Assembly (NCBI GenBank): GCA_018242505.1
Contig: JAFEBU010000070.1
Location: 124,001-188,000 of the forward strand
DNA: 64,000 nucleotides
Direction: 5' to 3'
Source of the DNA: Pseudomonadota bacterium
GTDB lineage: Bacteria > Pseudomonadota > Alphaproteobacteria > Reyranellales > Reyranellaceae
Shown: one piece after another, positions 18,930-29,899 of the stretch
How the letters are laid out: every line of letters starts with the position of its first letter
Numbering within the stretch: position 1 is the stretch's first letter
Notes under the pieces: model-generated
What the model saw: only the letters and a program-made list of their open reading frames with translations
What the model was told of the DNA's origin: nothing
Databases searched by the model: none
Translations under genes and position numbers: made by a program

Positions 18930-19471
18930 TGCGTCGGCCTCTCGTAGTGGGCCTCGAGGCTCTCGACGGGAATGCCGATCAGGAAGGCGACGCGCTTGAT
19001 GAGCTCGGAGAGGCCCTGCAGGGCCACCAGCAGGAAGCCCAGTGGCAGCACGGCTTTGATCGGCCAGCGGATCAGTCCACCGGCATTCGATGAGTGCTCG
19101 CCGATCGCATAGGACTGCATGAAGAACGGCCACGAGAGCCACGCCAGGATCAGACAGGTCGGCAACAGGAAGATCAACGTGCCCAGGATGTCGATCAAGA
19201 GCTGCCCACGGCGGCTCAGCATCATGTAGACGAGGTCGACCCGAACATGCTCGTTACGCTTCAGCGTATAGGCGGCGCCGAACATGACGATGACGGCGAA
19301 CATGTACCACTGCACCTCGAGCCAGGCATTCGAGCTCTGGTCGTAGGCGTAACGGACCATGGCGTTGGCGGCGCTGACCAGACAGGCCAACAGCACGAGC
19401 CAGTTGCATATGACGCCGATCTTTTCGTTGACTATGTCAATAATCGCGCTGAACTTCAGCAGAACGCGCAT
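18926..19471 (-). CDS. TRAP transporter small permease (DctQ)
   Basis: The small membrane subunit, 181 residues with four hydrophobic segments and the family features NAMVRYAYDQSSNAWLEVQW and HVRVDLVY. I chose ATG 19471 because a GGGGAGAGGA ribosome site directly precedes it; an ATG six codons further up is possible. dctQ-dctM form a two-gene operon transcribed toward the two binding-protein genes. No binding protein is encoded on this strand, so the adjacent TakP copies are the natural partners. Confidence 0.92.
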   Translation of the reverse strand: MRVLLKFSAIIDIVNEKIGVICNWLVLLACLVSAANAMVRYAYDQSSNAWLEVQWYMFAVIVMFGAAYTLKRNEHVRVDLVYMMLSRRGQLLIDILGTLIFLLPTCLILAWLSWPFFMQSYAIGEHSSNAGGLIRWPIKAVLPLGFLLVALQGLSELIKRVAFLIGIPVESLEAHYERPTQ

Positions 19472-19626
19472 TCCTCTCCCCGACAGCATTTCTTACTTCT
19501 TTTGCGCCCCATTTCGCCCCCCGAGGCCGGGGTTTTCATAACGTGGTCTTTGCACTCACGCTAGGACCTCAAGAGCGCGTGGAAAGGACAAAGGGTGCGT
19601 CAAGTCGATCCACCCTGCGATATTGC

Positions 19627-20361
19627 CTAGCCGTTAGGCAAGTCCGTCCAGCCTTCCGGGCCAAAGAATTCGAGAGGCTGGAAGGAGCGCTTGTAGGCCA
19701 TCTTGCTCGAATCGGCGATCCAGTAGCCGAGGTAAACGTAAGGCAGGCCTCGCCGGGCCGCCGCGTCGGTCAACCACAAGATCATGTAGGTTCCGAGCCC
19801 CCGGCGGGGATTCTGTGGGTCGAAGTAGCTGTAAACCGCGGACACGCCGCTGGACAGCCAGTCGACCAGGCACGCGCCGACCAAACGGCCCTCCGCCGAA
19901 TCGTCGCGGAATTCGATGATCGCGGTGTCGACCGGGCTTTCCTCGACCATCGCCCGATAGTCGTCGAAATCCATGTCTGCCATGTCGCCATCGTGATGGC
20001 GGGCCATCACGTAGCGGGAAAACAGCGCGTATTGTTCGCCGGTCGCCAATGCCTGGGTCTCGACAGCGTGGACATGCTCATTACGCCGCAAAATGCGCCG
20101 CTGGGCCCGGCTGGGCTCGAAGCCGCGGACACGGATACGCACCGGAACGCAGGCGCGGCAGCCGTCGCACAGCGGCTTGTAGACGAAATGATGCGAGCGC
20201 CGGAAGCCGGCATCGGTCAGCGTATCGTGCTGGGAGATCGCGTCCGGTCCGCTGAGCTCGGTGACGAGCTTGGTCTCAAGCCGGTGCGGCAGGTAGGGGC
20301 AGCGCATCGCCGGCGTGGTGCGGAAGAACCGCAGGGTCTGGACATTCTGACGGATGAACAT
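19627..20361 (-). CDS. bpt: Aspartate/glutamate leucyltransferase (N-end rule)
   Basis: A 244-residue member of the arginyl/leucyl-tRNA-protein transferase family. The bacterial form (Bpt) adds leucine to N-terminal Asp or Glu so that ClpS-ClpAP degrades the protein. Seen: the N-terminal CDGCRACVPVRIRV motif, FEPSRAQRRILRRN, and the C-terminal YLGYWIADSSKMAYKRSFQP. It is monocistronic and lies between dctQ and the DUF4126 gene. The 19472-19626 gap holds no gene. Confidence 0.94.
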   Translation of the reverse strand: MFIRQNVQTLRFFRTTPAMRCPYLPHRLETKLVTELSGPDAISQHDTLTDAGFRRSHHFVYKPLCDGCRACVPVRIRVRGFEPSRAQRRILRRNEHVHAVETQALATGEQYALFSRYVMARHHDGDMADMDFDDYRAMVEESPVDTAIIEFRDDSAEGRLVGACLVDWLSSGVSAVYSYFDPQNPRRGLGTYMILWLTDAAARRGLPYVYLGYWIADSSKMAYKRSFQPLEFFGPEGWTDLPNG

Positions 20362-20420
20362 GATCGCTCGATGTGAGTGTAGCGCGATCGGCCGTGAAAA
20401 AAAGCGATTACGCCATTATT

Positions 20421-21029
20421 TCATTCTTGCGTTCGGCGCCCGATGAGACGGCGGATGGGCAGCAAGGCCAGCCGCACCAGTTTGGGCAGGAGCCAGACGA
20501 GGACGGCGACAAATGCCGCCAGGACGCACAAGAACGCGACGGGGTGGAGGACCGCGAGCATGAGGCCGCCAAAAACCAGGCCGTCCGTGGCGAGCGAGGC
20601 GGTGATGTTGCTGAACGGCTCGGGCGAAGTGTTGATCAAGGCGCGAGCGCCGGTCTTGGCGATATGGGTCCCGGCAGCGAGCGTACCGCCCAGCAAACCG
20701 GCGATGATGGCGACCTCCGGGCCGAGCTGGTCGGCGGCCCCGTAGGCGAGGAGAGCGCCGGCCGGCACGCGCACGGCCGTGTGCAGCACATCGTTCACGC
20801 TGTCGATGAAGGGAATCTTGTCGGCCAGGAAGTTGAGCGCGAACAGCAGGGTCGCGACGCCAAGGACCCAGGGCGAGCCCAGTGCCTGCAGATCGGGAGG
20901 CAGGGCGACGAGGCCAAGCTTCTCGGCACCACCCAGGACCAGGACCGCAGCATAGGGATTGAGACCGCTCGCCCAGCTTGCCCCGAGCGCGACCGTCAGC
21001 GCCGCGAGCGTGTCGCCACCCATCGGCAC
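20421..21029 (-). CDS. DUF4126 membrane protein
   Basis: A 202-residue membrane protein with several hydrophobic segments and glycine-rich stretches (ASWASGLNPYAAVL, IIAGLLGGTLAAGTH). It matches the DUF4126 family as I know it, which has no assigned biochemical function. It starts 3 nt after the recR stop and so is likely the last gene of the dnaX-ebfC-recR operon. The C-terminus is basic (LLPIRRLIGRRTQE). Confidence 0.8.
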   Translation of the reverse strand: MPMGGDTLAALTVALGASWASGLNPYAAVLVLGGAEKLGLVALPPDLQALGSPWVLGVATLLFALNFLADKIPFIDSVNDVLHTAVRVPAGALLAYGAADQLGPEVAIIAGLLGGTLAAGTHIAKTGARALINTSPEPFSNITASLATDGLVFGGLMLAVLHPVAFLCVLAAFVAVLVWLLPKLVRLALLPIRRLIGRRTQE

Positions 21030-21032
21030 GGA

Positions 21033-21626
21033 TTACAAGGCGCGCCGCGCCTTCAGCGCGGTCGCAAGCGTGCCCTCGTCGAGCCAGTCAAGTTCGCCGC
21101 CCACCGGCACGCCGTGGGCCAGACGCGTGAGCGGCACGTTCGCGCAAGCCAGCCGTTCGGCCAGATAATGGGCGGTGGTCTGGCCATCGACCGTGGCGTT
21201 GGTGGCGACGATGACCTCGCGGATGCTGCCTTCCTGAAGCCGGCGCAGAAGGCCGCCGATATTGAGCTCGTCCGGACCGATGCCGTCGAGAGCCGAAAGC
21301 GTGCCCCCCAACACATGGTAACGACCGTTGAATATCCTGCCACGCTCCAGGGCCCAGAGGTCGCCGATATCCTCGACGACACAGATGAGGCCGGCATCGC
21401 GGCGCGAGTCGGCGCAGATCGAACAAGGGTCGATCGTATCGAGGTTGCCACAGACGGAGCACGGCTTGATGGTTTTGGCCGCATCGGCGAGCGCCGCACT
21501 CAAGGGCTGCATCAGCACCTCGCGCTTCTTGAGAAGATGCAGGGCCACCCGCCGTGCCGAGCGTGGGCCCAGTCCCGGAAGTCGCCCCAGAAGCTGGATC
21601 AGCCGCTCGATCTCGGGCCCGTTCAT
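21033..21626 (-). CDS. recR: Recombination protein RecR
   Basis: RecR forms a DNA clamp that works with RecO and RecF at gaps. The 197-residue product has the helix-hairpin-helix start ([18 protein letters not shown]), a C4 zinc finger ([16 protein letters not shown] near 57-72) and a Toprim domain ([14 protein letters not shown] onward). It is in the conserved dnaX-ebfC-recR order. Confidence 0.97.
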   Translation of the reverse strand: MNGPEIERLIQLLGRLPGLGPRSARRVALHLLKKREVLMQPLSAALADAAKTIKPCSVCGNLDTIDPCSICADSRRDAGLICVVEDIGDLWALERGRIFNGRYHVLGGTLSALDGIGPDELNIGGLLRRLQEGSIREVIVATNATVDGQTTAHYLAERLACANVPLTRLAHGVPVGGELDWLDEGTLATALKARRAL

Positions 21627-21684
21627 GGTCGCACGGTATCCGTCACGGCAACTGTGTCAGCCTGGGGGATCTTTGGCATTCTGA

Positions 21685-22014
21685 TCAAAGCTTGAATCCC
21701 GGCGGCAAAGGGAGGCCACCGGTGAGAGAACGCATCTGCTCCTGGACGGTCTGCTCGACCTTGCCGCGGGCATCGTTGGCGGCGGCGACGATCAGGTCCT
21801 CGACGACTCCCTTTTCCTCGGGCTTGAACAGGGAAGCGTCGATCTCGACCCGACGCGTCTCGTTCTTGCCGTTGACGGTGACCTTCACCAGGCCCGCGCC
21901 CGAGCTGCCCACGATCTCCAGGCGCTCGAGCTGCGCCTGCAGATCCTGCACCTTCTGTTGCATCTGCTGGGCCTGTTGCATCAGGCCGCCCAAGTCCTTG
22001 AGCTTGTCGAACAT
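21685..22014 (-). CDS. YbaB/EbfC nucleoid-associated protein
   Basis: A 109-residue member of the YbaB/EbfC family of small dimeric DNA-binding proteins. Seen: the N-terminal amphipathic helix LGGLMQQAQQMQQKVQDLQAQ, then VGSSGAGLVKVTVNGKNE and the C-terminal LPLPPGFKL. Its start overlaps the dnaX stop by one nucleotide (TGATG), so translation is coupled. Confidence 0.95.
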   Translation of the reverse strand: MFDKLKDLGGLMQQAQQMQQKVQDLQAQLERLEIVGSSGAGLVKVTVNGKNETRRVEIDASLFKPEEKGVVEDLIVAAANDARGKVEQTVQEQMRSLTGGLPLPPGFKL

Positions 22015-23798
22015 CAGTACTCACTTCCCGGAATATCGTCGTCGGCCGGGTATTCGTCCGAAGGCGGCGGCTCATCGTCGGCGACCGGCCCGTGCAGGCC
22101 CGCGACCAGAGACGCCTCTTCCCCCTTGCGGCGCACTGTCTCGAGCTTGGCGCCGGGGAAGGTCTTCAGGATCGCCTGCACGATCGCATTGTTCTCGGCC
22201 TGGTTGCGGAGTGCATCGCCGCGAGACGCTTTCTGTGCCACCAGCGTGGGCTTGCCCTCGTCGCGCGAGACCGATGCGATCCAGCGCCGGCCGGTGGCAT
22301 TGCTCAGGAACTCGCTGAGTTTCGCTGCGAGGTCCTTGGGCGCGTTGGGTTCGGGCCGGAACTCGATCAAGCCCGGCTCGCAGCGGACCTCATGCACGTG
22401 ATGCATCATGTGATGCACCAGTCGTGCCTCGCGCTCGGCCTCCAGGAGGGCCACGACCTCGGTAAAGGTCTTGGGGGCGGGCAAGTCCTGCACGGGTTGC
22501 GGCGCGATGGCCGCGGCCGGGGCGGCCACTCGGGCCGCGGCTGCACCGCCTCCACCCCCTGGCCGGGGCGCCGGCGCGCCAACGCCGTTGGTCGCACTGG
22601 CTGGTACGCTGCCGTTGTGCAGCGCCTTGAGGGCATCGGACGGCGAGGGCAGCTCGGCGGCATAGCAAAGCCGGATCAGGGCCATCTCGGCTGCGCGCGC
22701 AGGCGAGGGAGCGTGGAGCGTCTCCTGCAGGCCCTTCATCAGCAGCGTCCAGGCGCGGGTGAGCGAGGCCATGGAGAGCTTCTGGGCCATTGCTAGACCC
22801 TGCGTACGCTCGCTGTCGGCCGAGCTGGCGCCGGCTTCGGGCGCCACCTTGAGCCGCGTCACCCAGTGGGTGAGTTCCAGCAGGTCCTGCAGGATCACGA
22901 CCGGATCGGCGCCGGCATCGTGCATCTCGCCGAGAGCCGCGACAACGGCGGCGGCGTCGCCGCGCATGGTCTTCTCGAAGAGATCGAGCACGCCGTTGCG
23001 GTCGGCGAGCCCCAGCATATCGCGAACCTGGTTCGCATCGACCACACCGCCGCCATGGGCGATCGCCTGGTCGAGCATGGACAGCCCATCGCGGACCGAA
23101 CCGTCGGCCGCGCGCGCCAGCAGTGCCAGCGCCTCGGGGGAGATCTCGACCTTCTCCGCTTCGGCGATCTTGGCGAAATGGGCCTCCAGCACCTCCTGCG
23201 GCACGCGCTTGAGGTCGAAGCGCTGGCAGCGCGACAACACCGTCACCGGCACCTTGCGGATCTCGGTGGTGGCGAACAGGAACTTCACATGCGGCGGCGG
23301 CTCTTCCAGTGTCTTCAAGAGCGCGTTGAACGCTTTCTCCGACAGCATGTGCACTTCGTCGATGATGTAGACCTTGTAGCGGGCCGAGACCGGCCGGTAG
23401 CGTACGCCCTCGATCAGCTCGCGCACATCGTCGATGCCGGTGCGCGAGGCTGCATCCATCTCGATCACGTCGACGTGGCGGTCCTCGGTGATCGCCTTGC
23501 AGTTGTCGCAGACGCCGCAGGGATCGACGGTCGGCCCGCCTTTGCCGTCGGCGCCGACGCAGTTGAGGGCCCGGGCGATGATGCGGGCGGTGGTGGTCTT
23601 GCCGACCCCGCGCACGCCGGTGAGCATGAAGGCGTGCGCGATCCGACCTGACGCGATCGCGTTGCGCAGGGTGCGGACCATCGCATCCTGGCCGACCAGG
23701 GTGGTGAAATCGACGGGGCGGTATTTGCGGGCGAGAACGCGATAGGGCAGTTGCTCCTGCTCATCGGCGGCTTTTGTGGCTTTCGCCATGGCGCTCAC
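22014..23798 (-). CDS. dnaX: DNA polymerase III subunits gamma/tau
   Basis: The clamp-loader ATPase, 594 residues. Walker A is GVRGVGKTTTARI near residue 63; the zinc-binding CGVCDNCK follows; the Walker B/DExx region is YIIDEVHMLS and the SRC motif is VLSRCQRF. The tau-specific C-terminal part follows a Pro/Ala/Gly-rich linker near 410-440. I did not find a convincing frameshift signal for gamma. The 4.5S RNA gene lies just upstream in the same direction, a frequent pairing. Confidence 0.96.
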   Translation of the reverse strand: MSAMAKATKAADEQEQLPYRVLARKYRPVDFTTLVGQDAMVRTLRNAIASGRIAHAFMLTGVRGVGKTTTARIIARALNCVGADGKGGPTVDPCGVCDNCKAITEDRHVDVIEMDAASRTGIDDVRELIEGVRYRPVSARYKVYIIDEVHMLSEKAFNALLKTLEEPPPHVKFLFATTEIRKVPVTVLSRCQRFDLKRVPQEVLEAHFAKIAEAEKVEISPEALALLARAADGSVRDGLSMLDQAIAHGGGVVDANQVRDMLGLADRNGVLDLFEKTMRGDAAAVVAALGEMHDAGADPVVILQDLLELTHWVTRLKVAPEAGASSADSERTQGLAMAQKLSMASLTRAWTLLMKGLQETLHAPSPARAAEMALIRLCYAAELPSPSDALKALHNGSVPASATNGVGAPAPRPGGGGGAAAARVAAPAAAIAPQPVQDLPAPKTFTEVVALLEAEREARLVHHMMHHVHEVRCEPGLIEFRPEPNAPKDLAAKLSEFLSNATGRRWIASVSRDEGKPTLVAQKASRGDALRNQAENNAIVQAILKTFPGAKLETVRRKGEEASLVAGLHGPVADDEPPPSDEYPADDDIPGSEY

Positions 23799-23880
23799 CC
23801 TCGATGCGCTGCGGCCCCTCAGGCCCGGCGGTCATCGCGCCCGGGCCGCCTGGCCCGGCGGCGGCGCGCGCCAGGCGACA

Positions 23881-23974
23881 GGTGAGGGACCGACATGACC
23901 CGAAGCGAATTCGTTACGGCTGCTTCCTTCCGGATCTGACCGGGTTGGCGACTGCTCCGCCCACACCGGCCCCT
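23881..23974 (-). ncRNA. ffs: 4.5S signal recognition particle RNA
   Basis: The minus strand contains the universally conserved SRP core GGTCAGATCCGGAAGGAAGC at the apex of a hairpin. The ends (GAGGGGCCGGTG and ACCGACATG... on opposite sides) pair with G-U wobbles to close a stem of about 94 nt. The RNA binds Ffh to target membrane proteins co-translationally. A TATAAC box is placed 7 nt upstream of the inferred 5' end. dnaX follows downstream after 82 nt. Confidence 0.92.
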
Positions 23975-23981
23975 CAATTAG

Positions 23982-23987
23982 GTTATA
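23982..23987 (-). promoter_or_regulatory. Candidate -10 box of the 4.5S RNA
   Basis: Minus strand TATAAC, with predicted transcription start near 23974, which coincides with the first base of the paired stem. The best -35 (TTGCGC at 24007-24012) is 19 nt away, longer than ideal. Confidence 0.55.
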
Positions 23988-24079
23988 TCAGGAGTCCAGG
24001 CCGCCGGCGCAAGGGCCAGATCGGGCCGATTCGGGACAGTTTTGTCCAGCCTACCCTTCTCCTGCAGGGGGAGAGCAGC

Positions 24080-24360
24080 ATGGCCGCCTATCACATTGTG
24101 CAGGGGCGATTGCCGATGAAGTGCAATACCGAAGAACCGCGAGGCGGTCGTCCCGCTGATCACGCGGCGGCTGGTTTCTGGTGCGCGGCGGCAAGTTTGA
24201 GGTGCTCGAAGGCAAGCCCGACGATCGCCGGCCCGTCATCTTCGAGTTTCCATCGACGGCCGCGATTCACGCCTTCCGGGATTCGCCGGACTATGTGTCG
24301 GTGAAGAAGCTGCGCGAGAACGCCACGACCTTCAGCGCCCGGGCAATCGAGGGCGTGTAA
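24080..24360 (+). pseudogene. DUF1330 protein, broken by three small deletions
   Basis: The 281-nt segment encodes a near full-length DUF1330 (ferredoxin-like fold) protein only if the frame is changed three times. Frame 1 gives MAAYHIVQGRL, frame 2 DEVQYRR (from 24115), frame 3 REAVVPLITR (from 24138), and the last frame GGWFLVRGGKFEVLEGKPD to the stop (from 24166). The pattern fits loss of 1, 1 and about 2 nt near 24113, 24136 and 24165. The start ATG has a GGGGGAGAG ribosome site. The function of the family is unknown. The neighbouring genes are intact, so decay is more likely than poor sequence, though errors cannot be excluded. Confidence 0.8.
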
Positions 24361-24436
24361 GTCGCCCAAGGCGAGCGATGCCGGTCGTGGTGACCGCGTG
24401 CTTGTCCGGTCTGAGGGGAACGGCTAGGTCCTCTCC

Positions 24437-25651
24437 ATGTGCCCCTTGCAAAATGGTGATTCGCCGGTCGTCGAGTCCAATCCGGCGGGAGACGATCCGG
24501 AGGTCACGCTGCGGGCGCTCCATCAGCGCGTCCGGCAGCAGGAGATACTCGCCGAGCTGGGTGTCCTCGCCCTGCATGGGGCAAGTCTCGACGACCTGCT
24601 TTCCGACACTGCCCGCCTGACGGCCGAGGGTCTGGGATCGCGCTTCAGCAAAGTGCTGGAGCATTTGCCATCGGAGAAGCGATTCCTGGTCCGAGCCGGT
24701 GTCGGCTGGCAGGACGGGATCGTCGGCAAAGCCACGATCGGCGCCGATCTCGAATCCCCCGCGGGCTTTGCATTGCATACCGGCAAACCGGTGATCTCCA
24801 ACCATCTGGAGAACGAGGAACGCTTCAGAACGCCGGAGCTTCTACGGCAGCACGGCATCCATCGAGCCATGAATGTCATCCTGCAGGGCGATGGCCGGCC
24901 GTTTGGCGTGCTCGAGGTCGACAGCCAGTCGGACGAGAAGTTCGTCGAGCAGGATCTCGCCTTCCTGCAGGGCGCAGCGAACATTCTCGGCATGGCGATC
25001 GAGCGCGAGCGCCACCAGCGAAGCCTCGAGATGGCGCTTGAGCGCCATCAAGTCCTCCTCAGGGAGATGAGCCATCGGGTGAAGAACAGCCTGATGATCG
25101 TCTCGGGCCTGCTTCACCTCCAGGCGAGCGACGTTGGAGATCCAGTTCTCACGTCACATCTGGAGGAGGCGGCGCACCGGGTATCCGCGATTGCCAAGGC
25201 CCACGACCGGCTCACTTACCGTGGCGACATCGAGCGTATGGATCTTGGCGAGTACATCGAGACGATCTGCAAGGATCTGGATGCAAGCGTTGCCCATTGT
25301 GTCATCCATGTCGATGCCCGTCGCGGTATCGAAATCCTGACGGATCGGGCGATATCGGTGGCCTTGGTCGTGAACGAACTGATCACCAATGCGGCAAAGC
25401 ATGCCTACGGCGGCAGGGCGGGTGGGCAGATCTGGGTCGTCCTTACCGAGGACGACGATGGAAATCTCACCATCTCCGTGTCCGACGAGGGCGATGGCCT
25501 GCCCCAGGGGGTCAATCTCGACAAGCCCAAGGGGCTTGGCATGCGCATCGTCACGGCCTTCGTGCAGCAGTTGAACGGCACCTTGAAAGTCCGCGATCGC
25601 AATCCCGGCACCGAGTTCGCCATCACGCTTCCACAGCCGACAACGCGCTAA
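24437..25651 (+). CDS. GAF-domain sensor histidine kinase (HisKA_2 type)
   Basis: A 404-residue soluble kinase. A GAF sensor domain spans about 38-190. The dimerisation/phosphoacceptor helix reads REMSHRVKNSLMIVSGLLHLQ with phospho-His213, the HisKA_2 (LovK/LOV-HK-like) form. The ATPase domain has the N-box NELITNAAKHAYGG, DEGDGLP and GLGMRIV. There is no transmembrane segment, so it senses a cytoplasmic signal. No response regulator is adjacent. Alphaproteobacterial kinases of this type often feed the PhyR/NepR general stress pathway; that link is inference. Confidence 0.9.
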   Translation: MCPLQNGDSPVVESNPAGDDPEVTLRALHQRVRQQEILAELGVLALHGASLDDLLSDTARLTAEGLGSRFSKVLEHLPSEKRFLVRAGVGWQDGIVGKATIGADLESPAGFALHTGKPVISNHLENEERFRTPELLRQHGIHRAMNVILQGDGRPFGVLEVDSQSDEKFVEQDLAFLQGAANILGMAIERERHQRSLEMALERHQVLLREMSHRVKNSLMIVSGLLHLQASDVGDPVLTSHLEEAAHRVSAIAKAHDRLTYRGDIERMDLGEYIETICKDLDASVAHCVIHVDARRGIEILTDRAISVALVVNELITNAAKHAYGGRAGGQIWVVLTEDDDGNLTISVSDEGDGLPQGVNLDKPKGLGMRIVTAFVQQLNGTLKVRDRNPGTEFAITLPQPTTR

Positions 25652-25887
25652 CCTCCTTGTCTTCCCGAGCGATGGCCGGTGCTGTGCTCAGGATGATGAT
25701 GCTTGGACGTGTCGGCGATTCGAGACGAATTGCATCCGCCTTGGCTATCTGGGCTCGCAATCTGCGGTCTTTCCCCCTTCGGCGCGCTTGCCATTCGGCG
25801 ATGCGGATACCATCGCCCTGCATCGTTGCCCTAAAGGCGGCGTGAACGTGCATATCGGTTCCAAACCACTCGAGCTTGCCGGCGCCA
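25652..25887. other. Intergenic, no gene seen
   Basis: The stretch after the kinase stop shows no ORF with family similarity. A short piece near 25658-25672 (TCTTCCCGAGCGATGG) resembles part of the palindromic repeat at 7102-7190 but lacks the partner arm. Confidence 0.4.
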
Positions 25888-28103
<2,216 letters not shown>

Positions 28104-28258
28104 CAGATTCCTTGACGGTTCTGCAGCAAGTGTTGAGGAAGTCGGTGCAAGCGGTACCGTAACGATCGGCTGCATTCGCACATCAAGGTGCGGAGCAGCT
28201 GGCGGTTCAATCTTGCCGGGCAGAGTTTTACAGTGTTCGATCCCCCACGGGAGGGCGG
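28104..28258. other. Short intergenic region upstream of the monooxygenase
   Basis: No gene is seen. The region precedes the monooxygenase ATG at 28259 and holds GGGAGGGCGG about 10 nt before it as ribosome site. Confidence 0.4.
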
Positions 28259-29389
28259 ATGGCGGAACATACGGACGTTGCCATCGTCGGTGCGGGACCA
28301 GCCGGTCTGGCAGTAGGCGCGTGCCTGCGTCGGGCAGGCATCGACTTCGTCATGCTCGAGAAACACCACGCGGTCGCGTCATCCTGGCGGCGGCACTATG
28401 AGCGGTTGCATCTGCATACCGTGAAGGGCCGATCGTCGCTGCCCTATCTTCCGTTCCCGGCGGCCTATCCTCGTTATGTGCCACGGCATCTGGTCGTGGA
28501 GTACCTTGACAATTACGCGGCAGCCTTCGAGCTCAGGCCTCGCTTTGGCGAGACGGTTCGCTCTGTTCGTCGCGATGGAGGCCGTTGGGCGATCGAAGGT
28601 ACATCTTCGTCGATCGGCGCATCCCATGTGGTGATCGCGTCCGGCTTCAACGCCGAGCCGGCGATGCCCGTTGTTCCAGGAATGGAGACGTTCAGGGGAA
28701 GACTCCTTCATAGCGCCGACTACCGGAACGCCCAGCCGTTCGCCGGTCAATCCGTGCTGGTGGTCGGCATGGGCAATACGGGCGCCGAGATCGCACTCGA
28801 TCTCTGCGAGAATGGAGCGCGGGCCATGATCTCGCTGCGCAACGGCGTCCACATCGCACCGCGCGATCTTTTCGGCATCCCGATCCAAATCGCGGCGACA
28901 CTCGCCACCAAGGTGCTTCCGATCGGCGTCAACGACGCGATCTTTCCGTTCATCCTCGACCTGGCGCTTGGCTATCCGGCGAGATACGGCCTCAAGCGGC
29001 CGAAAGAGGGTATCCTGCAGCAGATCACGCGCTCATCGAAGATTCCGGTGCTCGACGTCGGCACAGTTCGAAAAGTCGCAGAAGGAGCAGTCAAGGTCGC
29101 TCCGGCCGTCTCCACGGTCACCGAGAATCGAGTCCTCTTCGAGGGCGGGCAGGCCGGCACGTTCGACGCGATCATTTTCGCCACCGGCTATCGGCCCAAC
29201 TATCGATGCTTTCTCGATTGCCCGCCGGATGGACAAAGCGAAGACCCGACGCTGCACTTCGTGGGGTTCAGGAATCCGGTGACCGGCCTGCTCCGGGAAA
29301 TCGCGCACGAGGCCCGCCGTGTCGCTGACCGCGTCGCGCACGAAAAAGGTGCGCGTCTCCAATCCAGGCTCTGGCCTTCGTCGCGATAG
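28259..29389 (+). CDS. Flavin-containing monooxygenase (YUCCA-like)
   Basis: A 376-residue FAD/NADPH monooxygenase. FAD-binding GAGPAGLAVGACL lies near 11-23, the NADPH-binding GMGNTGAEIAL near 170, and the C-terminal FATGYRPNY near 310. The short spacing and the HLHTVKGRSSLPY segment are like the YUCCA/bacterial FMO group that oxygenates soft nucleophiles or 2-oxo acids; the substrate here is unknown. The gene sits between two pseudogenes. Its 3' end abuts the broken end of an ABC ATPase on the other strand, so it may have arrived by recombination. Confidence 0.88.
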   Translation: MAEHTDVAIVGAGPAGLAVGACLRRAGIDFVMLEKHHAVASSWRRHYERLHLHTVKGRSSLPYLPFPAAYPRYVPRHLVVEYLDNYAAAFELRPRFGETVRSVRRDGGRWAIEGTSSSIGASHVVIASGFNAEPAMPVVPGMETFRGRLLHSADYRNAQPFAGQSVLVVGMGNTGAEIALDLCENGARAMISLRNGVHIAPRDLFGIPIQIAATLATKVLPIGVNDAIFPFILDLALGYPARYGLKRPKEGILQQITRSSKIPVLDVGTVRKVAEGAVKVAPAVSTVTENRVLFEGGQAGTFDAIIFATGYRPNYRCFLDCPPDGQSEDPTLHFVGFRNPVTGLLREIAHEARRVADRVAHEKGARLQSRLWPSSR

Positions 29390-29868
29390 GCCCAGCACAT
29401 CTCGGGCGGCAGGGTGAGAGGGATCTCGGCATTGGGGTCGTGGCGCGCTGCCGTACCGAGTTCCAGCGCTTCCAGCCGCTGGCCGCCAGGCTCCAGGTCG
29501 TACACGGTTTGCGTGCCCTGGTATCGCCGTTCAAGCACGCGTGCCGAGAAGACATTCCGCTCCGCACGCTCGCCAAGACGGACATTCTCGGCCCTGAGCG
29601 CGACGCGCGCCGTGTCTCCGGCAGAGAGCGGTTGCGGCGTCCAGGCTTCGATGCGGCCCACGCCGCCAAGATCGATGGTCGCTGTCTCGCCGCTGCGCGC
29701 CAGCACCTTGCCGCGCAGGACATTCGAGGCGCCCGTGAAGTTGGCGACGAACGCATCGGCTGGCTTGTTGTAGATCTCGCCGGGCGGCGCCATCTGCAAC
29801 AGGTGGCCGTCACGCATCACGCCGATGCGGTCACCCAGCACGACGGCCTCGGTCTGGTCGTGGGAGAG
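29380..29868 (-). pseudogene. C-terminal fragment of a PotA/UgpC-type ABC ATPase
   Basis: The frame begins within the H-loop region, SHDQTEAVVLGDRIGVMRDG, and continues through the post-ATPase linker (APPGEIYNKPADAFVANF) and a TOBE domain (RAENVRLGERAERNV to PPEMCWAYRDE). Walker A, Q-loop, signature and Walker B, i.e. about 200 N-terminal residues, are absent. Upstream sequence up to the aminotransferase stop is unrelated. There is no natural stop: the frame runs into the antisense of the monooxygenase. It is a truncated, non-functional importer ATPase gene; its permeases are not in the window. Confidence 0.8.
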
Positions 29869-29899
29869 AGACCAGTCATGCCGGGATGCTACGCGTGTT

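Noticed and set aside
23774-24304. Plus-strand frame over the 4.5S RNA region
   Set aside because: Overlaps the SRP RNA and mixes frames of the DUF1330 remnant; not a real gene.
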